A stretch of 64,000 nucleotides of DNA from Turbatrix aceti (GCA_963969345.1 OZ017767.1:1736001-1800000), one strand, 5' to 3'; counted from the first letter of the stretch, positions 22,251 through 34,092 are shown. Made by a program: numbers and translations. Notes: generated by a model from the sequence alone, not told the origin.

Positions 22251-24813
22251 ATGTTTGCTGCAGAATTTTTTATTTTTTTTCCTTTCATGATGGAGGTATT
22301 GATCCTCCTTGTGCTTCTATGTGCACTGTTAAGGAAACGGTGCCAGAAGCAGGGTCGGAGACGTAAGTTTTTCAGGTGATTTTAATCTGAAATATAGAAT
22401 ACGTTTTAGCCCGCGCTCTCCGACCAAAGCGGGCCTCCAGCGGATGGCTTGAACGAGCCAAGATTGGCGCCCAGGCCTTCTGGGCAAAGGCCAATGCGGC
22501 CCCGACGCGAGTTCGGTACGTGCAGAGTTTGCTAGACAACCTCAAGGCGTGCACTGCTGCCGACTCCGATGCTTCGAACCCGGATGAATCGAACGCGGAT
22601 ATCTCCAGTGTTTTCAACTCGTGCGGCGTGGACGAGGAACGCGATGCTCCGACCGCCAACGTTCCCGCATCGTTCCCCGAAGGCTATGACATGTCTCCCG
22701 CCGCAATGAAAGACGCCCAAAGGCATCACAGCGCGTCAGCCAGTTTTCACGCGACTCCCGGCTTGCTCGATACGATGGCCGACTGTGGACCTTTCTCGAA
22801 CACGCAGGCACCTGCCCTGATCTCGGATCCGACCACGGCACACCCGATCACGATCCGTCACTCCTCCAGCCAGTGTGAAACCGAAGAACGCCCGAACACC
22901 GAAACCGCAAACACGGATGCCGAGCAGCAAATCGAGACCGAAACCGAGACTATGTCGTACAGCGCTCGGGTTTTGTATGTTCAGAGTCTGTTTGACGGAC
23001 TGAAAAGATGCACGCCTGCCGACTTTGAATCTGATGATTGTAAGCTAATTTTAGTTTTAATTTTAAAACAAGATTTTCATGTAATTTTTTTAGCTGAATC
23101 GGACTCGGAAGAATCGAACGCTGATATCTCCGACGTCGAGAACTCGGGCAGCTTAGATCCGATGGAAGCCGCCCATATGGATGCCCAGGAGCAAGAGCTC
23201 ACATCTGACGAAGATTCCATTTCCGACGACTCTGATTTCGTCGAAGAACCGCCACTCAGCGTACTGCTATCGATCGTCCAAAATATGTTCGATGACCAAG
23301 CCGGCTATGAAGAAATGCCCTATCCCCCTGCCCAGATCTCGGATGAGGCCGAGGAACCGCCGCTCAGCGTGCTGCTATCGATCATTCAGAACATGTTCAG
23401 GCAGCAAGACGCGGATGAGGTCGAGGAACCGCCGCTCAGCGTTCTGCTCATGATCGTCCAGAATATGTTCAATCCAGATTCTTTCGACGATGTTCCAGAG
23501 TCTCCGGATGCGACCTTCGACTGTAAGTTAAATATTTAAAATGAATAAAATAGTTTTATAAAAATTATTTTTTAGCCCCTTTTGAACTGGACAAAATTCC
23601 GGTCCCGATGGACATGTTCGGTTTCGTCGATGAAAATTCCGACGCATCCCCGATTGAAGACGCCGAGGATTCCGCACCTTTTGTCAATCCGGAGCCGGCC
23701 CAGAATTCGAACTCGGATACAACTGAAAAACTGCCAATGAAAACCGCAAACACGGATGCCAAGCAGCAAACCGAGGCTGAAACAGAACCAATGTCCTTCA
23801 GCGCGCGAGTTCGGTACGTGCAGAGTTTGCTAGACAACCTCAAGGCGTGCACTGCTGCCGACTCCGATGCTTCGAACCCGGATGAATCGAACGCGGATAT
23901 CTCCAGCGTTTTCAACTCGTGCGGCGTGGACGAGGAACGCGATGCTCCGACCGCCAACGTTCCCGCATCGTTCCCCGAAGGCTATGACATGTCTCCAGTC
24001 GCAATGAAAGACGCCCAAAGGCATCACAGCGCGTCAGCCAGTTTTCACGCGACTCCCGGCTTGCTCGATACGATGGCCGACTGTGGACCTTTCTCGAACA
24101 CGCAGGCACCTGCCCTGATCTCGGATCCGACCACGGCACACCCGATCACGATCCGTCACTCCTCCAGCCAGTGTGAAACCGAAGAACGCCCGGACACCGA
24201 AACCGCGAACACGGATGCCGAGCAGCAAATCGAGACCGAAACCGAGACTATGTCGTACAGCGCTCGGGTTTTGTATGTTCAGAGTCTGTTTGACGGACTG
24301 AAAAGATGCACGCCTGCCGACTTTGAATCTGATGATTGTAAGCTAATTTTAGTTTTAATTTTAAAACAAGATGTTTCATGTAACTTTTTTAGCTGAATCG
24401 GACTCGGAAGAATCGAACTCTGATATCTCCGACGTCGACAACTCGGGCAGCGTAGATCCGATGGAAGCCGCCCATATGGATGCCCAGGAGCAAGAGCTCA
24501 CATCTGACGAAGATTCCGTTTCCGACGACTCTGATTTCGTCGAAGAACCGCCACTCAGCGTACTGCTATCGATCGTCCAGAATATGTTCGATGACCAAGC
24601 CGGCTATGAAGAAATGCCCTATCCCCCTGCCCAGATCTCGGATGAGGTCGAGGAACCGCCGCTCAGCGTGTCTGCTCATGATCGTCCAGAATATGTTCAA
24701 TCCAGATTCTTTCGACGATGTTCCAGAGTCTCCGGATGCGATCTTCGACTGTAAGTTAAATATTTAAAATGAATAAAATAGTTTTATAAAAATTATTTTT
24801 TAGCCACTTTTGA
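22251..24813 (+). CDS. Unrecognised acidic repeat protein with N-terminal signal anchor; internally duplicated and frameshifted
   Basis: I do not recognise a family. Exons: 22251-22362, 22410-23039, 23094-23522, 23576-24337, 24393-24750, then 24804 onward, all with phase-1 introns up to the frameshift. The start MFAAEFFIFFPFMMEVLILL leads through a hydrophobic stretch into RKRCQKQGRR, a signal anchor likely to leave the rest in the cytosol. The remainder is acidic (Asp/Glu/Ser) with a recurring amphipathic motif of the form VxxVQxxFD, e.g. RYVQSLLDNLKACTAADSD, LYVQSLFDGLKRCTPADFE, and PPLSVLLSIVQNMFDD. A block of about 1.3 kb is tandemly repeated (22,510 matches 23,808 onward) with the exon-intron structure preserved. 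In the second block about 71 nt is missing near 24,670, so the frame changes and ends just after the last splice. A third partial copy begins at 24,804. Whether the shortened product is functional is unknown. Confidence 0.6.
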
Positions 24814-24900
24814 ACTGGACAAAATTCCGGTCCCGATGGACATGTTCGGCTTCGTCGATGAAAATTCCGACGCATCCCCGATGGAAGACGCCGAGACAAA
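22510..24900 (+). repeat. 1.3-kb tandem duplication within the acidic repeat gene
   Basis: Copy 1 spans about 22,510-23,807, copy 2 about 23,808-24,735 and on into a third start at 24,804. The offset is 1,298 bp at the left and 1,228 bp at the right. The intron gtaagctaattttagttt is duplicated with one extra base, and the exon has lost one PPLSVLLSIVQNMF unit plus a fractional codon. Only scattered substitutions separate the copies, so the duplication is young. Confidence 0.85.
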
Positions 24901-27900
24901 AGTAACCTGTCAACTCAAGTAACCTGTGTTTTTTTGTGAACGTAAGTTCTTTCAAAAATTTTCATGTTATCATACAAACTCAAAGAAAAAATTTTATTTT
25001 TAAAATAAAATTTTAATTTTTTCTTAGAATTTGTAAAAAAAAATGTTAAAATTAAATCAAGCTAATGACAATTTTTTTTCAGGTTGTGATTTAAAACCTA
25101 ACCCGTTGTGATTTAAAACCACTATTACCAGCGTCTGTTTCGAGGGACACAAAACAGTAGAAGCAGTCAGCGGCTTCGGCGACTCGGATGGTGGCGGCAA
25201 GGAGAGAAAAGGTGGGACGTGACAAAAATGATTGGTTCAATTATTTTTTACGTCGCCATCTTTTCTCGGTCTTGCCCCGTCCGACTCGTTGCCGCTGCTC
25301 AAGAAGAAGGGGTTGTGAGGTGAGTTCTTTTTTTTTGTTTTTTGGCCTTCAGTTGTTTACTTTGATCGTTTTTCAGGGCGGTTATCATCGACTGACACAC
25401 TTTCATTCGTTCAGCGACGTTTCATTCGTTGCGTGGCCACGAGGGCAGCAACTTGAGTGATCGTCGGCAGAAAACGTTCGGCAATGACTTGTTCGCCAAA
25501 ACGTAAGTCGTTTATTTTCCTGCGCCTGAGGTTGGTGGTAATCTAGACTGACTACTGAATCTACGCGCAGCTTGCTTAATCAGTGTCCCACTACTTTCTC
25601 TCTGCCTTGTTCAAACCTCGCTCTTTTCTAACGCGCTTTCTATGTAAAACTTCTCTTACCTTCTTTGTAATTGTACGGCGGTGTATGGCAGCAGATTCTT
25701 CTAAATTTCGCGTGGTATTCCTTGCGTACATTTTTATGGTGGTTACTCTCGTTTACCTTTCTTAGTTCAATTGTCACTGCGCAGGTACTTCTAAGACTTT
25801 CTTGCATCAGCTCCATCCACATAAGATTTCATCAGGTGTACTTACTTTACCCATGTCAGTCAAAATACAGATTGTCATATGTATTACTCAGGTAAAATTA
25901 CCTTTCCGAAGAGATTCCGTATTTACTTGTTTAGCTGAATGTAGCCGACTGCTCACTATGTTTCGATAACACTCTCCGGAAGCCGAATTTGTTGGGCTTT
26001 TATACTGTATTCGGGCGTACTGACAGACGTATGTACGGTTTTTGGAATCCTGATATAATTTTCACCTGTTGTACGTGGGCTTTATGGTTCAAAGGGCAAA
26101 CTGACGAGTCAAGAGATAGCACTACTAGGAGTGTTCGTTTATTTAGATCCTTATACCTTTTTATGCGCAGAGAGGAGAGTATGGTAATTCCGCAGAGGGG
26201 TGAGTGAGCATCGGAACGGTGTGGCATCAGCGCTGGACCTCCGAAGCTTTGTGGTCGGTGATCTCGGGGAGTTGATTGCTTCCGGCGGCGAAGAAAAGGT
26301 TTCGGCAGATGCAAGAGTTGAGCAGAAAGTCGGAAAGATCGGTTAGTGTGCCATCGAAGTTGCTGGATGCTGTATGATCGTCGCAGGCGCGGACGCTGTT
26401 TTCTTGGCTTTTTCCTTCAGCTTGTCCAGCGTGGCTTTCGTAGACCGGATACGTTGATGAAGCGCCGCAATCCGGAATTCCGCTTGCTCACGGTCGCGTG
26501 TTCTGCCTGTTTTGTCGATTCTCTTGACCGACACATTTTACTCATGATTTCTTAGGCCTGCAGGTGGTCTATTTTAGTGTTTATCTGATTCAACCTGATA
26601 TCAGACCAGACAGTGATACTGATATCAGTCGCTTTTAGCGCTTTTGCTCTGCTCTGTTCCCTGTCTGCACAAAAGGATGTACGCTTCATCTGATTTGTTG
26701 GAATCTTGGAGCGTCAGCTGAAGATCTGCTCTGGCGAGGTGTCGTAGGCTCTGCTCCTGAGAATTGTTTCGAGCTCGGTGAACGACTTCTCTGACGCCGA
26801 ATCTCCAGAATGCGGCATCAGAAAAATCGGATATCACGTTTCCAATGGTTCAATATTACATATTTAGGCACAATTTTTTTAGTGAATTACGGTACGGCAC
26901 GTAAAACGTTAGACCTTCTCCATGGCTGTCTAAATACAATTCTGGCACCAAACATTTATGAAAATAGCTTTAGCTGTGTCGCACACGTTGCACCAACTTG
27001 TACTCGCGTAACAGTTGCTCTCATCGGAAATTTTCTCTTGCGTCAATACGGGCTAACCCGTTTTGTATTTACATATGTACGTGTACGGCAAATTTCCTTT
27101 CTCTTGGTTTTAGTCCCGCCTCAATATCCCCAATACTTAAAAGCCACTCTGCGAGCCGATTTTGATTTTAGGCGCGTCCCCGTAAAAAAACAACAACTTC
27201 AAATGTTTTTAACCAAAGTTGTTAGCACACTCGAAGAACGTTTGTAAAGTTCTTGAAATAAGTACTTATTTTGTTACTTCGTAATTGCATGAAAAATGAA
27301 AGTGAACGATGTCTCCAGGTTTTGCTGATAAAGTATGGCAAATAGAGAAAGGTAACATAGAAATGCTGAGTCATTTCGACCAAAACTCCTAACAATAATC
27401 CTCCAAATGAAAATCCAGGAAAAAAATTTTCAATTATCCACTTAGTAAAACATGAAAGTGAGACAAATTGTCTGAATCAGGAGGTTATTTTCGACCTTTT
27501 GTTGTGTTTCAGATACGTGTGTAGTTTCTTTTTTACACACGCGACTCAAAAGCGCCGCTGACAGACAAAAAGCAAGCAGAAGTAGATAAAATCTTTGAAG
27601 CCGAAGATGCTGTTTCGAAATACAGGTAACCACTAAAAAAATATGTTTCAAGATGCAAACTTATTTGTAGCAATGCTTACGTGAGGCAGTTATCTTTTCT
27701 GATCAGATCAAGCCAAGGCCAGAAATCATTGATAGGAAGATAGAGTAAAAACGGGTACGCAAATATAAAAATTATGCAGTCAGTTATCGTTTTCGATGTC
27801 CAAATCTTGTTTGAGTAACGCCACAGTACCAGCGCTAAAAAAATTGGGCCCCCGGCATTGAGTTAGTTACGGATAAATATTCTTGCGTAGGGTTTCATAA

Positions 27901-28321
27901 ATCATTTTTTACAGCAATAACGCAATTGACATTTGACATTCATACAAACTTAAACTCCACTTTTTTATAAGTTTATTTGATGGATCTTAAAATTTATAGC
28001 TTCCGTAGGTACAAGCAATAGTAAAAGCAATTGTAAACATGCTAACGCACATCTTCATTGCGCCTTCGTCCAACAAACAAAGCCAAAACAACGCGAAGAC
28101 AGAGAACAATAATGTGGCGCCAGCGGCCGCGAGCTATAGCAAGCTCAGCCGTGATCTTATGCAACAATCAATAAAAATTGAACTACATAGAGAGAAAACC
28201 GTCCACACTGTCAAATACTGCCGCGGGGCCGAAAGCTTCAGCCAGCCGTTCGTGATTTCTTTAAGGATGCGCGTTTAAAAAAATATAATAAAGTAAGTAC
28301 GTTTTTCAGTCAATTAAAAAA
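24901..28321. other. No supported gene; remnants only
   Basis: A short tandem of gttgtgatttaaaacc lies at 25,083-25,121. At 26,190-26,345 (plus) a short coding-like frame (GVASALDLRSFVVGDLGELI) ends in a stop, and at 26,343-26,534 (minus) a 63-residue Lys/Ala-rich coiled-coil-like frame follows; they could be decayed gene or transposon pieces. From 26,578 to 26,635 the text tagtgtttatctgatt...gatatcag is a partial copy of the GATATCAG element found whole at 61,900. The remaining part is AT-rich with nothing recognisable. Confidence 0.4.
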
Positions 28322-31222
28322 ATGTTTACTTCTAAAGAACCAAAAAAGAGTAAACGCAAACGCGAGGAAGATTCTTCGGAAAAAAGCCCTAGTCCGATTC
28401 CGAGCAAGCAACCATGCCAAAACCGTCACGTAGATGGATCCTCCGACGAAGAAGCCACTGAAGCACGCATGCCTATGAATATCGTTCAAAGGCTCCCGCC
28501 ATATGAAAAAAAATCAACACTGCCACGTAATCTGCATCCCAGAGAAGTTAAAGGCAGGATCATTACAACGCCTGTAACTGCCAAAAATTACACTCTAGTG
28601 GCACTGGAACCAACTTTCATCACAGATCTTCCACCGATTATGAAACTCACATTCGAATCCATAAATACCGAAAATCCAGGCAAAAGCTGGGGAACGTACA
28701 AAAATTTTCTCTACCCCGGTGACCGCCTGAATATTCTCGAATTCACGCCCGCTGAAGAGGAACCAAAAGACAGTTATCTGTTTAACGCCCGAACAATGCC
28801 AACAATTACAAAATACGAACTCGTACACCACGCTCGCCTGGAAAAAGTTTTTGCCGTCGTGACATTCAACTCCAACAACAAAAATTACGTCACCAAATAT
28901 ACCAATGGAAAACAAAAGTTGTCAAAGTTTCTCATAAACGAAGTGTCAAAGGTTCCGGATACTCGAGAGACTCAACTTGCCGAGGTTACGTATGTCAAGA
29001 TACCAGCCGGCTACAAAGTATCCACTTCGAAGCAAATTTACATCCCGCCAACTTGTAAACTTGCTTTTAATGAAGCCGGACAGACGTTTTCAATTTTGGC
29101 AGCAGAGTATCCAGTTTGTGTTGGATTCCGACGTAAAAAGGATCAGGACATGACAATGTACGTGAAAAACGATTCCGATGAAGAATTCAAAGCCATGGCA
29201 GACAGGTTGCTAGTTTCTGGGTTGGCTACGCAGTTCAACGAAGTGTCAACACTGAAACCCGCCGTCCAACAAAACGTCCTTTTTCATCCAATTGAAGCCG
29301 AAGATGGTATTGTAACTTTCGAACACCGATTTCCAATTGGACCATTTGGGTACGCTATTTGCATGGCCTATTCACGAGGGCACCTGGCAGCACTCAAGCC
29401 TCAAAATGGCGCAGGACCAGGTAAAATGCTTCAAGTAATTGTCAAAGAAGTAAATTTTGATGAAAACCGGAAAGAATGCGAATTAAAATTTCAAGTGTCA
29501 AAAGCCAACTTATTGGCCGGGCTACAATTAAATAGCCTCGAAGACATGGAAAAGCCAACCTACCGTATTGTCCCAATAAATGGAATCGACACGTCCACAC
29601 TATTCGCCAGGAAACTCGAGAAAGATCCCCAGAAAATTCTACAACCAATGTCTCCGTACAACAAAAAAATACTCGCTTCGTGTTTTCACCTCAAACTGGA
29701 TATCCCCGAACCCGGCGACATCAAACCCCAAACTGGACCAAAAGCAGACGGCCAAAAATTCGTCATGCCTCGAAACCTGGCAAATGATCAAAAGCGCATC
29801 ATTGATGGAATTGCCAAATCAAAAGGCGGATGCCACGTGGTGATGGCACATGCTGGTGCCGGAAAGACGACAACTCTTCAGTACTCCGTAGAAGCACATC
29901 GATCGGAAAACAATTTTACGATCCCATTCACGATCAGCAGAACGAACAGCGCGGTGGCACGATTGGCAATTGCGCTGGATACTCAAGAGCCCGGGGAGCC
30001 CCGACCTCTTCTTTTTGCCTCGGTTGCCTTCAGATCCGGCGAACATCCGGAAGAACTGACTTTTGTGGCTCATCTTCGCCGAATGCGGGCTAACAAACCA
30101 CTAACTCCAGTTGAAATCAAAATTGTCGACCAGGCTATCGAGGACGAGGAAAAATTTGCCGCCGAATACATGCTTGGAGCCCTCGAGCAGGAGAATCGGG
30201 ATTTGTATGGTGCGTGGATTTTTTATTTTCTCGACGACGACGAAGAAGCTATTTTTGCCAAAAATGGATTCAAGATCTCTGAAAACAGCCGGAGAGCTAT
30301 GATAATTCTGCTGAAGTACAGTCCACCAAAAGTCATTGCCTCGACTGTTCAAATGACTGTCAGATTCTGCAAAGTGTTGGCTGAAGTGACCCGGATTCTG
30401 TTCATCGATGAAGCGTCCACAGTCACTCAAGGCCAACTCGCAGCAGTCGTCGGAAGAATGCGAAATTTGGAGACACTTGTTCTGATCGGAGATCCGAACC
30501 AGCTGGGAGTTTATTGCCGAAATGTGCCTCAGGAGTTTAAAAATATGGGCTACGCTTCTGCCCTTGATGTCATTAATAACAACAAAGGCTCCGGAATCTA
30601 CCGCTACGAGCTAACCAGCAACTTCAGATTCCATCCTGATATTCTAAATTTGGTCAACGAACTTGTCTATCCTAGTTTCAAACTTAACGGTATGACCGAA
30701 TCTTATCAGCGACTCGGCTACCATCTCCCAGGTTGTCCAATCAGATGGCTGTCAATTGAAGGCGAAGATGAGCCCGGTTTTCCCACAAGTCGGTTCAACA
30801 CCACCCACACCACAGCAGCCATAAAAACTGTACAACTCCTCAAAGCATCTTCCATGCCGGATCAATCGATTGCCGTACTGTGTTTGTATTCCGCGCAGAA
30901 ACGGCACATCATGAAAAATTTGTCATCTGATGACGTCATTGTATCCACCGTAGACAGTTTCCAGGGTCTGGAAGCGGATCATGTCATCCTGATAACCACA
31001 AAGACCGAAGAAGTTGCAGTCAATACTTTTCTCCTGGACGATAAAAGACACAACGTGGCTATCACTAGAGCACGCTCCTCTTTGACAATTATTGCCAGCA
31101 GTGAACTCGCATATTTTGGCCCTTGGAAGCAGACTTACGACTATCTTATGGCACGCGGGCTCGTCGAGTTTCCTGTGGACGAGGAATGGGAAATTTTTTT
31201 TGATTCGAGACGCGACTTCTAA
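28322..31222 (+). CDS. UPF1-like superfamily 1 helicase, intronless
   Basis: Single uninterrupted frame of 966 residues. The N-terminus is Lys/Arg/Ser/Glu-rich with likely nuclear signals (KKSKRKREED). The C-terminal half carries a complete SF1 set: Walker A HAGAGKTTT (about 507-516), Walker B LFIDEAS (about 693), motif III LIGDPNQLG (about 723), motif IV NFRFHP (about 766), motif V STVDSFQGLEADHVIL (about 874-890), motif VI VAITRAR (about 911). The DEAS box and motif V place it with UPF1/SMG2-like helicases. The 490-residue N-terminal half has no domain I recognise; UPF1's Cys/His zinc module is absent. Absence of introns over 2.9 kb contrasts with every neighbour and suggests a retrocopy, a nematode-expanded helicase family, or cargo of a mobile element. 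The start follows tttttcag by about 16 nt. Confidence 0.85.
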   Translation: MFTSKEPKKSKRKREEDSSEKSPSPIPSKQPCQNRHVDGSSDEEATEARMPMNIVQRLPPYEKKSTLPRNLHPREVKGRIITTPVTAKNYTLVALEPTFITDLPPIMKLTFESINTENPGKSWGTYKNFLYPGDRLNILEFTPAEEEPKDSYLFNARTMPTITKYELVHHARLEKVFAVVTFNSNNKNYVTKYTNGKQKLSKFLINEVSKVPDTRETQLAEVTYVKIPAGYKVSTSKQIYIPPTCKLAFNEAGQTFSILAAEYPVCVGFRRKKDQDMTMYVKNDSDEEFKAMADRLLVSGLATQFNEVSTLKPAVQQNVLFHPIEAEDGIVTFEHRFPIGPFGYAICMAYSRGHLAALKPQNGAGPGKMLQVIVKEVNFDENRKECELKFQVSKANLLAGLQLNSLEDMEKPTYRIVPINGIDTSTLFARKLEKDPQKILQPMSPYNKKILASCFHLKLDIPEPGDIKPQTGPKADGQKFVMPRNLANDQKRIIDGIAKSKGGCHVVMAHAGAGKTTTLQYSVEAHRSENNFTIPFTISRTNSAVARLAIALDTQEPGEPRPLLFASVAFRSGEHPEELTFVAHLRRMRANKPLTPVEIKIVDQAIEDEEKFAAEYMLGALEQENRDLYGAWIFYFLDDDEEAIFAKNGFKISENSRRAMIILLKYSPPKVIASTVQMTVRFCKVLAEVTRILFIDEASTVTQGQLAAVVGRMRNLETLVLIGDPNQLGVYCRNVPQEFKNMGYASALDVINNNKGSGIYRYELTSNFRFHPDILNLVNELVYPSFKLNGMTESYQRLGYHLPGCPIRWLSIEGEDEPGFPTSRFNTTHTTAAIKTVQLLKASSMPDQSIAVLCLYSAQKRHIMKNLSSDDVIVSTVDSFQGLEADHVILITTKTEEVAVNTFLLDDKRHNVAITRARSSLTIIASSELAYFGPWKQTYDYLMARGLVEFPVDEEWEIFFDSRRDF

Positions 31223-31231
31223 AACTCATGA

Positions 31232-31288
31232 AGGACCAAATTGTACGAACAACGACCGACGGTTCTGCTGTTCGTACAATTTGGTCCT
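31232..31288 (+). terminator. Perfect 20-bp hairpin just downstream of the helicase stop
   Basis: The arms 31,232-31,251 and 31,269-31,288 are exact reverse complements (outer end aggaccaaattg) around a 17-nt loop, beginning 10 nt after the TAA. Such a stem is far beyond chance in AT-rich spacer. It could be a 3'-UTR structural element, a microRNA-like precursor, or the residue of a mobile element terminus. 'Terminator' is used here only as the closest class. Confidence 0.6.
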
Positions 31289-32022
31289 GCCTCGAAGATC
31301 TTGGTGAGTTTTATGTTCAAAAACAATATGTGAAATTATGATTTTAGTCACCACCACCCGATCAAAATAATTTGTTGAGAAAACTGACGTGTTAGGAGTC
31401 CTCCCTTAGGACCGTTTTTTGTGGTAAGTTAATTCATGTTTTTTTTTATAAAAGCTTTTTTTTATTACAGACTAACAAAAAACATTATTTGTGAAGCTTA
31501 AACGAAAAACAACTGGTTTTAAACTGACATCGAATACAGTAAGTTTTTTTGTAAATATATTTACGATATATCGTTTTCTTTTTTTTGTAAATTAAATGTC
31601 TATTTTTCAGTCTTTTTGTCGAGTAATCAACGATCAATTTTCTGTCAACATTTTTCAAGTTTCATCCGCAACGTTGGCTGAAACGAAGGATGATGTAGTA
31701 GATGTGTTGGATTATTTTTATTTAACTAACATACATTTTTAAAAACACAAAAAAATAAAAATATAAAGATAAAATAAAAAATAAATAAAACAGCATTATC
31801 TTTAGTTCAAAAGAATTTGCCAATAATGTTTATATCACACTGGGTAATTTAAATGAATCATGGGTTACTTCTGTTTGCAGTAATGCACATTAACATTATT
31901 TTTTTCCACGTAATAAAATTTCAACCTTGTACGACGCCAACCAAGCATTTGGACCACAGTAAATAAATAAATAAATAAAAAAATGATTTAATACAACTTC
32001 CGCACATTCGTTTACATTTACT
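31289..32022. other. Intergenic, AT-rich, with a LINE-like (TAAA)n tail
   Basis: No gene seen. Near 31,930-31,980 the text acgccaaccaagcatttggaccacag runs into (aaat)n, the kind of tail found on the LINE at 33,515, so a short 3' fragment of a related retroelement may lie here. Confidence 0.35.
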
Positions 32023-33880
32023 ATGTCATGTGAAACACCTGTTTTGTGGCAATGGCCAAACGAAAGCTACCTTTACGACGTATCGTCTGTGATTTACGAA
32101 GCCTACAAGCCTTATCATCAGATAATTTCCATGGCACTTTTTCTTTTTGGAACAATTGCGAACATTTTTGTCATCGAAATATTTCTTCATAAAGAACTTC
32201 GATCTCCAATAAACTTCATTTTTGTGTGCATTGCCGCATTTAACTGTGTACTTTTTATCGGGAATGCATGTTGTCAAATACTGTTTTACAGCATTTACGA
32301 TATGGTCATGTATTCCTACATTTGTATGTGGATAATGTACGGATTTTCGCTCTTGCCCATGTTTTCTTACACAGTGGTCCTGTTTTTATATGTGTATATT
32401 GGATTCATCCGAATAATGATATTATCTTTTAATTTTGAACTAACTATGTTCTCTTCCGTATGCCACAGTGCACTGATTGTCTTATTTGTTTTTATTTGTA
32501 GCATATCACAATTTTTTATGAGTACAGTGTTTATTGATATTGATTATGATGACGGAAGGTACAATAATACATATTTCAAAGTGTAAATCCTAAAAACTTT
32601 TACAAATTTTAGGCTAGCCATTTATGAATCAGTATTTACTGACTGTGTTTTATACCACATTCAGTTTTGGATCGGGATAATTGTGCTTGAATTCATCCCT
32701 ATTATTTGCATATTTGTAATTTCCTTGATTTTGATCAAGATTCTGATAGCAAGTGAAAGACAACACAAAAAGCTTGTAAACGCTAAAACCAGTTTAACAG
32801 CTAAATCAGTTACTTCTCTGAAAGTACGCGTTAAAAAATAAATCAAAACTACACAATTAATGCTGGCAATTACCCTCCAGTCTTCATTCTTGCACGCCTA
32901 GCGGACGGTCGGATTTATTCCGCCTCGCGACAGCAGCTTGCGCTCGCGATCGCATTCGGGAAGCAGCGCAAGTGTGAGAATTGAAAGCGCCGTTTGACAC
33001 CCGGGCTGGCCACCCTGTCAAACGTAGGCTAAAAAAATGTCTAGATTCCGGCTCAGCGTCGCTACCATCAACGCACGCTCACTGCTGACGGATTTTGAAG
33101 AGGCCATTCGCAAAACGCTGACGCCGTCGTTCTTTTCTCCCACACTGGCGAAGAACTTCAGGAAATGCTGTCGGATATGGCCATCATCTGCAAGGACGTC
33201 GGACTGGAAGTCAACGTCAAGAAGACGCAGTGGATGGTACAGAAATGGCGGGATCAGCGACCTATCTCCTCCGGACTTCTCCTCAAGGACATCGAGGACG
33301 ATTTCGAGCTCTCCCTCCACTTTACGCTGGGTCGATTCGCTCAACTCGGTGTTCAACAAGACGAAAACCAGACCACAGCAACGATGGGAAGAAGAAATCG
33401 CGCCCAAAACGAATCGAGACATTTACACCTACGTGGACATCATTTGTGCCTCCTAACATCTGGTCTAATGATAACTAACCACTGAGTAATGGTGAAATAA
33501 ATAAATAAATAAATAAATTACCCTCCTATGCGTTGTAACAAAATGTCCACAAGGGTTTTTTATGATAAGTTCAAGTATAAGTTCAAATGAATTTGTTGAA
33601 GGAGTGTACGAAAAGTTTAGTAATTTGATCGATTTATTAACGCTTATTCATGCTTCTACGTCGTTTTTTATATATTGTATAATGAGTAAACAGTTTCGGA
33701 AGGTATGTTAGGTTTTTGTTTATTTACAACGATATATATTTTTGCTTTCAGGAGTTTGTAAAAACCACTAAACAACATTCTAAAATGTTAATCATTGTTT
33801 TTATTTTTTTGGTAATAGTATTGTGCTGCGGAATCGTTTTATTGCAACTGTGCTACATTAATGACGCCTTGACAGCCTGA
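32023..33880 (+). pseudogene. DMSR-like (FMRFamide-type) GPCR, disrupted by a stop codon and a LINE insertion
   Basis: Exons 32023-32558 and 32613-32867 encode TM1-TM5, and 33516-33702 plus 33752-33880 encode TM6-TM7 and the tail. After removing the insertion at 32,879-33,515 (11-bp target duplication), the reading frame runs straight from TM5 to TM6, except for one in-frame TAA in KVRVKK*IKTTQLMLAITLL at about 32,836. TM6 (LMLAITLLCVVTKCPQGFF) and TM7 (LIDLLTLIHASTSFFIYCIM, then SKQFRKEF) are typical of nematode DMSR/SRW peptide receptors. Without both lesions it would give a full-length receptor of usual size. The TAA could be a sequencing error, but the LINE is unambiguous. AATAAA follows the last stop directly. 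No other frame damage is visible, so inactivation is recent. Confidence 0.8.
32879..33515 (+). mobile_element. Internally deleted RTE-like LINE with (TAAA)n tail and 11-bp target duplication
   Basis: Flanked by aattaccctcc at 32,868-32,878 and 33,516-33,526. The 5' part is a GC-rich leader followed by an ATG that opens a frame resembling an endonuclease start (MSRFRLSVATINARSLLTD). It then jumps to the end of a reverse transcriptase (LQEMLSDMAIICKDVGLEV, VNVKKTQWM) and to the 3' tail (aaataaat)n. All endonuclease and RT catalytic sequence is missing, so this is a short non-autonomous derivative that kept both ends, not a 5'-truncated copy. Clade assignment is tentative. Confidence 0.75.
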
Positions 33881-34092
33881 CAATAAAAATACATATTTTT
33901 TTGTTTCCCGGCATCAAAGATCCAGTTCATCGCTTGTGTCGGCTTTTGAATCTCGCCCTAAAAAAAGTGCGTATGTCTTTCGATTCCGGGGTGTGTCGCG
34001 GTGGCTGCTTTCTCCAGCAAATTCCATTCACGGCAAGCTATTTATTTATTTGTAATTTTGAACAGTAAGTGTACATAATTTTTTACCATGTA

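Noticed and set aside
26343..26534. 63-residue coiled-coil-like minus-strand frame as a gene
   Set aside because: No intron, promoter or family support; at most a remnant of a larger decayed element.
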